A stretch of DNA of 7,762 nucleotides from an uncultured Verrucomicrobiales bacterium. GTDB lineage: Bacteria; Verrucomicrobiota; Verrucomicrobiia; Verrucomicrobiales; DEV007. The stretch covers positions 1 through 7,762 of the forward strand of contig CALCSP010000373.1 of NCBI GenBank assembly GCA_937893785.1, given 5' to 3'. A program made the position numbers and the translations under genes. Below, piece by piece: positions 1 to 6,068 of the stretch (position 1 is the stretch's first letter; every line of letters begins with the position of its first letter). The notes under the pieces are model-generated. The model saw only the letters and a list, made by a program, of their open reading frames with translations. It did not search any database and had not been told where the DNA came from.

Positions 1-1
1 C

Positions 2-1975
2 GGTGAACAGGAAAGTGAAATCATTCCTGCCTCGGATCGAATGGATCACGATGGTGAAAACACTTCATCCGAGGAGGAACAGGAAGAGCCACAGGCAGAA
101 CCGAAGATCTACGATGCCTCAGTGCGACCCGAAGAGCAAAGCGGCAAGAAAAAGCCTTCTATCGCCGAGGTTTTAAAAGCCAACAAGGTAAAAGCCGACA
201 ACAACAAGGGCAGTGGTTTTTCTCCGCCGACAGCCGTTGCATTTCCCGGATACCAGCTGCCGGACATCGAGTTGCTAACATACGAGGATCAAAGCAATCG
301 CAAACCTGCCGACAAGAACCTGCTGATCCAGACGCAAAATACGATTATCGAGACCCTTGAAAACTTTAACGTCAAGGTTACCGCCGGTGACATCACTCGT
401 GGACCAACCATTACTCGATACGAAATTTATCCAAGCAAGGGGCTGCGGGTCAGCCGGATTACACAACTTGAGGCGGACATTGCTCGTGCCACAAGAGCTG
501 AGCGCATCAATATTCTCGCCCCTATTCCCGGCAAGGACACTGTCGGTATTGAGATTGCCAATAATGAAAAGGTCACCGTGGTATTGAGAGAGCTCTTTGA
601 AGATGCCGCATTCACCGATCCAAAACACAAGATTCCGCTGGCTCTTGGAAAAGACGTCTACGGCAACACCGTCATAGGTGACCTGGCAAAAATGCCGCAC
701 ATGCTTGTAGCCGGAACCACTGGCGCCGGAAAGTCGGTATGCATCAATGCGATCATTACCAGTATGCTCTACCGCTTCACGCCCGATGAGCTTCGCTTCA
801 TCATGATCGACCCGAAGGTTGTCGAGATGCAGGTATACAACGACCTTCCACACCTGATCGTGCCTGTGGTTACCGAACCCAAAAAAGTGCTACTGGCCCT
901 GCGCTGGGTGGTCAATGAAATGGAGCGGCGTTACCAGCTCTTCGCCAAGCTTGGACTGCGCAACTTCGACTCTTTTAATGATCGTGAGCATGAAGGAGGC
1001 GAGGAGGAGTTCTTTGATTCCGACGGACAGGCAGAACTCGATTTCAATGCCATTGCCAAGGATGAGAAAATGCCTCAACCCGGAGAAGATGATGACTGGG
1101 AATATGAGTATGCCTATGAAGAGGTTGAGGTGGAATATGAGGAGGGTGAAAGTGAAGAAAAAGAGGACCCTGTGGCAGCCGCTCACAGTGAAGACATCCT
1201 GACAACACACCCGGTGCGCTCAAATGCTAAAGCCGCTCCAAAAGCAGGCCCCACCGAACATCAGCGCGGCAAAGACATTGTTGATTCCATCGAGGATAGT
1301 CAGGATGAGGAGAAGATTCCAGACCGTCTGCCTTACATTGTGGTTATCATTGATGAGTTGGCGGACCTGATGCAAACCGCCCCTGTTGATGTGGAACAGG
1401 CCATTGCCCGTATTGCGCAGAAGGCGCGTGCCGCCGGCATTCATCTGATCATCGGCACCCAGACACCACGCGCGGACGTGGTAACCGGTATCATCAAGGC
1501 AAATATCCCGTCGCGTACCGCGTTCCAGGTTTCCTCGGCACTGGATAGCCGAGTGATCCTCGACCAAAAAGGTGCGGAAAAACTCGTTGGCAAGGGAGAC
1601 ATGCTCTACCTGCCGCCAGGCAGTGCACAACTCATACGCGCCCAGGGTGCCCTTATAACCGATGATGAGTGTAAGGCCATCGTCGACTTCTGCTCGAGTC
1701 AGGCGGAGCCCATATTTGAGCAAGAGATCAAGGATACCATCAATGGTAACGGAGATGAGGACGAAGAGGTTTCCGATGAGGATGAGGAAATCATCGAGAA
1801 ATGCCTGGAGGTCATTCAGCAGGAACAGCGCGCCTCGACATCCCTTCTGCAGCGACGCTTGCGTTTGGGCTACACCCGGGCAGCCCGTATGATGGACATC
1901 CTCGAGATGCGCGGCATTATCGGTCCGGGAGACGGGGCCAAGGCTCGGGAAATCCTCGTTGATCTCAACGATTAA
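2..1975 (+). CDS. ftsK: FtsK/SpoIIIE-family DNA translocase, C-terminal part (5' truncated by window edge)
   Basis: ATP-driven double-stranded DNA pump that, in its family, clears and segregates chromosomes at the division septum. The frame is open to the first base, so the true start and the N-terminal membrane segments lie upstream; the ATG at 41 is probably internal. Counting from that Met, there is an acidic linker (1-60), the alpha domain (about 75-190), and the RecA-like beta domain with Walker A GTTGAGKS (225-232), IDPK (256-259) and Walker B VVIIDE (434-439), followed by QKARAAGIH. A second acidic linker (568-583) precedes the gamma winged helix (582-642, SLLQRRLRLGYTRAARMMD), which in this family reads orienting octamers and contacts XerD. 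Two oddities stand out. About 115 acidic residues lie between Walker A and B where relatives have 25-35. The usual TQRPS motif is TQTPR (473-477). All core motifs are intact, so the protein is likely functional. Family assignment is near certain. Confidence 0.97.
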   Translation, partial: GEQESEIIPASDRMDHDGENTSSEEEQEEPQAEPKIYDASVRPEEQSGKKKPSIAEVLKANKVKADNNKGSGFSPPTAVAFPGYQLPDIELLTYEDQSNRKPADKNLLIQTQNTIIETLENFNVKVTAGDITRGPTITRYEIYPSKGLRVSRITQLEADIARATRAERINILAPIPGKDTVGIEIANNEKVTVVLRELFEDAAFTDPKHKIPLALGKDVYGNTVIGDLAKMPHMLVAGTTGAGKSVCINAIITSMLYRFTPDELRFIMIDPKVVEMQVYNDLPHLIVPVVTEPKKVLLALRWVVNEMERRYQLFAKLGLRNFDSFNDREHEGGEEEFFDSDGQAELDFNAIAKDEKMPQPGEDDDWEYEYAYEEVEVEYEEGESEEKEDPVAAAHSEDILTTHPVRSNAKAAPKAGPTEHQRGKDIVDSIEDSQDEEKIPDRLPYIVVIIDELADLMQTAPVDVEQAIARIAQKARAAGIHLIIGTQTPRADVVTGIIKANIPSRTAFQVSSALDSRVILDQKGAEKLVGKGDMLYLPPGSAQLIRAQGALITDDECKAIVDFCSSQAEPIFEQEIKDTINGNGDEDEEVSDEDEEIIEKCLEVIQQEQRASTSLLQRRLRLGYTRAARMMDILEMRGIIGPGDGAKAREILVDLND

Positions 1976-2001
1976 GACCCAGCCGAACCGGCCCGGAAGC
2001 C

Positions 2002-2030
2002 CCCCTGATAGCAGGGGTAATTGATTGTTC
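2002..2030 (+). terminator. Possible intrinsic terminator after ftsK
   Basis: A perfect 6-bp stem, CCCCTG (2002-2007) with CAGGGG (2012-2017), closes a four-base ATAG loop 26 bases after the ftsK stop. It is followed by a T-rich but interrupted stretch (TAATTGATTGTTCT). The stem is GC-rich and well placed, but the T tract is imperfect, so termination efficiency is uncertain. It separates ftsK from the promoter candidate of the next gene. Confidence 0.45.
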
Positions 2031-2066
2031 TCCCCGATATTTCCCCGCTTATCTTCATGGCAACGC

Positions 2067-2094
2067 TTGAAAACAACAGAAACCCAAGGATAAT
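2067..2094 (+). promoter_or_regulatory. Candidate sigma70-type promoter for aroF
   Basis: TTGAAA (2067-2072; five of six bases match TTGACA), a 16-bp spacer, and GATAAT (2089-2094; five of six match TATAAT). The predicted transcript start near 2100 would leave a leader of about 38 bases before the ATG at 2139. That leader has no purine-rich ribosome binding site and no attenuator-like peptide that I can see. The 163-base gap and the hairpin upstream fit independent transcription from ftsK. Pattern match only. Confidence 0.4.
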
Positions 2095-2138
2095 CATCCT
2101 CCTCCCCTTGCTGAACTTCATTTGACTCTCAACAAACC

Positions 2139-3191
2139 ATGTCTCAAACGACGCCCCAGGTATCCGACCTCAACATTGCCGCCAACATCCCCCTACCCGC
2201 CCCGGCACTACTCTGCCATGAGATCGCCCGCTCCGGGCCACAGGCTGAATTTGTCGCCAAATCCCGGGAGGTAATTCGGGAAATCATCTTTGGCCAAGAT
2301 CCACGGTTGCTACTGGTAGCTGGCCCTTGCTCCATCCACGATGTGGACGCAGGCAGGCAATATGCTGAGCGTCTGGCAGGACTCGCTGAACAAGTTTCAG
2401 AGAAAATCCTGCTGGTGATGAGGGTCTATTTTGAAAAGCCCCGCACCACGGTTGGATGGAAGGGATTGATCATGGATCCCGAGCTTGACGGCAGTGACAA
2501 CATTGTCAGCGGGTTGCGCATTGCTCGCTCCTTCCTGCGAGATATCATTGACCTTGGCATTCCCACAGCCACCGAGCTGCTGGACCCGATCACCCCGCAA
2601 TACATTGCCGATCTGATCAGCTGGTCGGCTATTGGTGCTCGCACCACCGAGTCACAAACCCATCGACAGATGGCATCAGGGCTATCCATGCCCCTGGGAT
2701 TCAAGAACACCACCAACGGCTCAATTACTGCGGCGGTCAATGCCATCAAGGCTGCCACCTGCCCACAGACATTTCTGGGCATCGGCGCTGAGGGCATTGC
2801 CTCAGCAGTGACCACCAACGGCAATCCCGACTGCCATATCATCCTGCGCGGTGGGGAAAACGGGCCCAATTACTCATCCGATCACGTAGCTAAGACTTCC
2901 GGTCAGCTTGAAGCGCATGGGTTGCAACCGGCTATTATGATTGATGCCAGCCATGACAACTCCGGCAAAGATCACGTCAACCAGCCGGCAGTATTGGCTG
3001 ACATTGTTGCCCAGCGTGCTGCCGGCAATACCGATATCATCGGGGCAATGATCGAGTCGAACCTTGTAGCAGGTAGCCAGAAATTCCCGCAACCGGTCGC
3101 AGACCTCACTTTCGGTCAGTCCATAACAGATAAGTGCATCGACTGGGAAACCACTGAGAAGGTCGTTCAAGAGGCCGCCGCCGCACTGTAG
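2139..3191 (+). CDS. aroF: 3-deoxy-7-phosphoheptulonate (DAHP) synthase, class I, AroF type
   Basis: Condenses phosphoenolpyruvate and erythrose 4-phosphate to DAHP, the cytosolic first step of aromatic amino acid synthesis. At 350 residues it has normal length for the family. The (beta/alpha)8 barrel carries every expected active-site block: AGPCSIHD (61-68), RVYFEKPRTTVGWKGL (95-110), GARTTESQ (166-173), GFKN (187-190) and LRGG (236-239). By alignment from memory with Escherichia AroG, the metal ligands are Cys64, His272, Glu306 and Asp331, all present. TATELLDP and SQTHRQMASGLSMP resemble Escherichia AroF more than AroG. The symbol rests on that; which amino acid, if any, inhibits it cannot be read here. 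The ATG at 2139 has no Shine-Dalgarno in the 20 bases upstream, but the N-terminus length fits. The last 318 bases are also open in the antisense register and are read by the convergent membrane gene. Confidence 0.97.
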   Translation: MSQTTPQVSDLNIAANIPLPAPALLCHEIARSGPQAEFVAKSREVIREIIFGQDPRLLLVAGPCSIHDVDAGRQYAERLAGLAEQVSEKILLVMRVYFEKPRTTVGWKGLIMDPELDGSDNIVSGLRIARSFLRDIIDLGIPTATELLDPITPQYIADLISWSAIGARTTESQTHRQMASGLSMPLGFKNTTNGSITAAVNAIKAATCPQTFLGIGAEGIASAVTTNGNPDCHIILRGGENGPNYSSDHVAKTSGQLEAHGLQPAIMIDASHDNSGKDHVNQPAVLADIVAQRAAGNTDIIGAMIESNLVAGSQKFPQPVADLTFGQSITDKCIDWETTEKVVQEAAAAL

Positions 3192-3689
3192 ACTTAACAA
3201 AGCGCTCCTCAGTGGCTCTACAAAAGTAGTCCAGGCCCACATGGGGAACAGGATCAAGCTGATTACAAGGTATTGTATAATCACGCAGAACAAAAGCGGG
3301 GTAAAATAGAAGCGGATGAAATTGCCCATGGGGGTATCAAGGACAACCGTCAAAGGCTTGGAAAGCGCCCACGTTAACCCATACATAATAAAGAACCCGA
3401 TGAAGCCGGCAATTCCGCCGGGAACGGCCAGCTTGATCTTCAACATGACGGTTTGCTTTCCAGTATAGGTTTCCAGTCTTCTGCCCAGTGCGATTTTTTC
3501 TTCCGCTTCCGCTAGCCAGTGGCCAAGATCTTTGCCCTCGGTTTCAGTAGCCTCTTCCTCAAGTTGACGGGCAAGTTCTTCCGGATTACGGGCTGAATCC
3601 TGAATGGCAGTCTCCACAAGAACCTCAGTCAAATACCAGTTGGTAAAGACACACACTATGGCCGTGATAATCGCAGTGAAGACTTTCAT
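2874..3689 (-). CDS. Hypothetical membrane protein with antisense C-terminal tail over aroF
   Basis: I do not recognise this protein. It has an N-terminal hydrophobic segment (about 3-24, signal anchor or signal peptide) and a charged helical stretch rich in Glu (about 30-75, with EELARQLEEEATE). Two further membrane segments lie at about 88-109 and 128-156, the first Gly-rich, the second ending FPMWAWTTF. This suggests three membrane passes with one soluble loop. An in-frame TAA six bases before the ATG at 3689 fixes that start as the most upstream one; there is no strong ribosome binding site. Residues 1-166 lie outside aroF and look like real protein. Residues 167-271 are read exactly antisense, codon on codon, to the end of aroF and have no membrane or domain character. 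The natural product may have been about 165-170 residues, with its stop lost. It is probably transcribed alone, divergent from the protease gene. Confidence 0.7.
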   Translation of the reverse strand: MKVFTAIITAIVCVFTNWYLTEVLVETAIQDSARNPEELARQLEEEATETEGKDLGHWLAEAEEKIALGRRLETYTGKQTVMLKIKLAVPGGIAGFIGFFIMYGLTWALSKPLTVVLDTPMGNFIRFYFTPLLFCVIIQYLVISLILFPMWAWTTFVEPLRSALLSLQCGGGLLNDLLSGFPVDALICYGLTESEVCDRLREFLATCYKVRLDHCPDDIGIAGSTLGNNVSQYCRLVDVIFAGVVMAGINHNSRLQPMRFKLTGSLSYVIG

Positions 3690-3834
3690 TTTTTAGCTAA
3701 CTTCATGATACCACTTCATTGATAAAGCCACATCTCCTTCAGAGCGATAATTTCCATAACACAGGCAAGGAGACGGCTTTTTACGGCATTTATGGGTTCG
3801 CCTAATGAGGATGGCAACGTTAAGATTTGATATC
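3690..3834. promoter_or_regulatory. Divergent intergenic region with inverted repeats
   Basis: The region separates the leftward membrane gene from the rightward protease-fusion gene and must hold at least the membrane gene's promoter. Visible structure includes TCTCCTT (3733-3739) facing AAGGAGA (3767-3773) around a centre near 3753. A perfect 10-base inverted pair, CTTCATGATA (3701-3710) and TATCATGAAG (3831-3840), sits close to the two starts. There is also a direct repeat ACTTCAT (3700-3706, 3713-3719). GATAAT at 3746-3751 has no suitably spaced -35 box. I could not place a promoter with confidence on either strand. Confidence 0.35.
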
Positions 3835-6054
3835 ATGAAGTTTCTCCAACCATGGATCCTGATCATTGCCACGGCCTCTATCCTAAAAGCTCAGGGCGAT
3901 ACGCACCCCGATGATCCCTTTGGCCTCAATGAAACTCCGGGCATTGCCGGTGTGGACCAAACCACAGCGGAAATTGCAGCCACCACCCGGAAGTCACTGG
4001 TTGTTGTGACGCAGAAGGGGCGCGACGGACAAACAGCCGGGACAGGGAGCGGCTTTGTTCTCTCAAAGGATGGTTTGATCGCCACCTGTGCTCATGTCAT
4101 CGGAGAATCAAGACCGGTTATTATCCGCTTTGAAAATGGCGAAGAACATGAAGTCAGCGCCATCCATGCCTGGGACCGGAACCTCGACCTGGCCATCCTG
4201 AAAATAGATGCAAAGGGACTCACTCCGCTCACTCTGGCAAAACCGGACACCATCCAGCAAGGATCTGATGTCATCGCGATGGGCAACCCGCAGGGGCTTG
4301 AATTCAGTGTTGTGCGTGGTGTCGTCTCCGGACTGCGCGACATTGAAAAACAGTCACTTATCCAGATTGCTATCCCTATTGAACCGGGAAACAGCGGAGG
4401 ACCGCTCCTAGATACCGCAGGCCGGGTACATGGCCTACTCAACATGAAATCAGCGATCACAGATAATTTGGGATTTGCTATCCCCGTTTCCAGCCTGATT
4501 CGCCTACTCGATAAACCCAACACCGTACCAATGGACAAGTGGCTGACAATCGGTCAACTGAACCCAGCACGCTGGCAAACGCTTATGGGTGCACGCTGGC
4601 GACAGCGTGCGGGCAGAATCACCGTCGTGCGACCTGGCAACGGCTTCGGAGGCCGATCCCTTTGTATCAATCAGCGTGAACTTCCACCCATGCCCTACGA
4701 AGTGGCAGTTGAGGTCAAGCTCGACGACGAATCCGGCGCAGCTGGCCTGATCTTTGAGTCAAACGGCGGTGATAAACATTACGGGTTTTACCCCAGTTCC
4801 GGCAACATGCGCCTGACCCGTTTCGAGGGACCGGATGTGCTTTCATGGACCATCCTGGAACAGGTCTCGACAAAGGCCTATCGGCCCGGGGAATGGAACC
4901 GAATTCGAGTGCGCGTGGAGAAAAAAAAGATCACCGGTTTTGTCAACGGGGAGAAAGTCCTGGAATCCGCGGATGCCGTGTTGCGTGGCGGTAAAGTAGG
5001 TCTGGCCAAGTTCCGTTCCACGGAAGCGGAATTCAAACGCTTCGAGACCGGGGTCAACATCGCACCTAATACAGCCCCACAGGAAATGGTTGCACGCCTT
5101 CAGGTTCACGTTGACAAACTTGCTGAGGATCCCGGCAACGCGGATGCTGTTGCCAGCCTTGCAGATAATGCCGAGCTGAGTCGATCGCTGCTACAGGGAA
5201 AAATCAAGCAACTAACCAAAGATCTGAATCAACTCGAAGAAGCAGCTGGGAGCGTGCACCGCCGCAGTATCCAAAAGAGGCTTATCAATGAGCTGGAAAA
5301 GGAGGAAAAAAGCAGCCTGATCTTCTGTGCCCTCCTCCTTGCAAAGCATGACAACCCGGAGCTCGATATCGCTGCATACCAAGAGGAAATAGACCGCATG
5401 GCTGATGAACTTGACCGCAAGGTCGAAAAAAGCACCTCGGTGCAGGATAAGGTCGCCGCCATCGCCTCTTATCTATTTGAAGATAATGGCTATCACGGTA
5501 GCCGTTCCGATTACTACAACCGCTCCAATAGTTACCTCAATGAGGTCATTGATGATCGTGAAGGCATCCCCATCACCCTTTCCATTCTCTTTATGGAACT
5601 TGCAGATCGTCTTGATGCTAACCTCAAGGGGCTCGGAATTCCCGGACACTTTGTTCTCTGTTATGAAGAGGATGGGAAAAGGAACATCATTGACGCATTT
5701 GAGCGTGGCAAGCCTCTAACAACGGAGGAAACCAACGACATCATCCGCTCCTACGGGGGCACTGGCAAAATCTCTGACTACCCACCCTCAGACAAGCGTG
5801 CCATCATCCAGCGCATGATCTATAACCTGAAGGGGATCAGTATCGAGGAAAAGGACTTTGGTTCTGCACTTAGGTATGTCAATCTCCTACTTGCCATCGA
5901 TCCTGATGATGCCCAAGAGCACCTTAGCCGTGCATTACTGCACTTGCAGAACGGAGAAGGAGAAAAGGCCAAGCCCGATCTCGAATGGCTCTTTGAAAAG
6001 AAGCCTGAAGGTATTCACCTTGGGCGTTTACGTGAACTATACAACCGTCTCTAG
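3835..6054 (+). CDS. Exported HtrA-like serine protease fused to jelly-roll, SirB1 transglutaminase-like and TPR domains
   Basis: Probably an envelope or periplasmic protease of unknown substrate. The start is set at 3835 because it begins a standard signal peptide (residues 1-19, MKFLQPWILI then ASILKA); ATGs at 3805 and 3811 would add 10 or 8 residues. Residues 40-225 form a trypsin-like domain of the DegP/HtrA kind with the full triad: His87 (TCAHV), Asp118 (NLDLAIL) and Ser187 (GNSGG). No PDZ domain follows. Residues 240-405 instead resemble concanavalin-like/DUF1080 jelly rolls (GEWNRIRVRVE, then FVNGEKV). A charged helical linker leads to a SirB1-type domain (about 493-635: NSYLNEV, REGIPITLS, PGHF, IIDAF) and TPR helices (about 658-727). 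In the SirB1 part His605 and Asp620 remain, but no Cys sits at the transglutaminase nucleophile position, so binding rather than catalysis is inferred. Domain calls are from remembered family patterns. The gene is divergent from the membrane gene and convergent with recQ. Confidence 0.9.
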   Translation: MKFLQPWILIIATASILKAQGDTHPDDPFGLNETPGIAGVDQTTAEIAATTRKSLVVVTQKGRDGQTAGTGSGFVLSKDGLIATCAHVIGESRPVIIRFENGEEHEVSAIHAWDRNLDLAILKIDAKGLTPLTLAKPDTIQQGSDVIAMGNPQGLEFSVVRGVVSGLRDIEKQSLIQIAIPIEPGNSGGPLLDTAGRVHGLLNMKSAITDNLGFAIPVSSLIRLLDKPNTVPMDKWLTIGQLNPARWQTLMGARWRQRAGRITVVRPGNGFGGRSLCINQRELPPMPYEVAVEVKLDDESGAAGLIFESNGGDKHYGFYPSSGNMRLTRFEGPDVLSWTILEQVSTKAYRPGEWNRIRVRVEKKKITGFVNGEKVLESADAVLRGGKVGLAKFRSTEAEFKRFETGVNIAPNTAPQEMVARLQVHVDKLAEDPGNADAVASLADNAELSRSLLQGKIKQLTKDLNQLEEAAGSVHRRSIQKRLINELEKEEKSSLIFCALLLAKHDNPELDIAAYQEEIDRMADELDRKVEKSTSVQDKVAAIASYLFEDNGYHGSRSDYYNRSNSYLNEVIDDREGIPITLSILFMELADRLDANLKGLGIPGHFVLCYEEDGKRNIIDAFERGKPLTTEETNDIIRSYGGTGKISDYPPSDKRAIIQRMIYNLKGISIEEKDFGSALRYVNLLLAIDPDDAQEHLSRALLHLQNGEGEKAKPDLEWLFEKKPEGIHLGRLRELYNRL

Positions 6055-6068
6055 CTGAACCTATCAGC
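6054..6068. terminator. Short hairpin spanning the convergent stop codons
   Basis: GCTGA (6054-6058) and TCAGC (6064-6068) can pair around a five-base loop. The structure covers the nine-base gap and touches both stop codons: TAG of the protease gene and TGA of recQ. It is symmetric on both strands, so it could act in both directions. A 5-bp stem without a T run is weak, and chance is a real alternative. Confidence 0.2.

Noticed and set aside
275..853. Long minus-strand open frame inside ftsK, with a similar one at 1220-1723
   Set aside because: The plus-strand frame shows unmistakable FtsK motifs throughout. The antisense translations have no recognisable domains and reflect codon bias.
3192..3260. 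Terminator after aroF (CTAC AAAA GTAG, 3218-3229)
   Set aside because: It has only a 4-bp stem, no T run, and lies within the coding frame of the convergent gene.
3719..3751. TTGATA ... GATAAT as a rightward promoter
   Set aside because: The spacer is 21 bp, well outside the usual 16-18 bp.
3792..3830. 12-codon frame MGSPNEDGNVKI upstream of the protease gene
   Set aside because: AAGGAG at 3767-3772 is 19 bases away, too far for a normal site, and nothing supports its translation.
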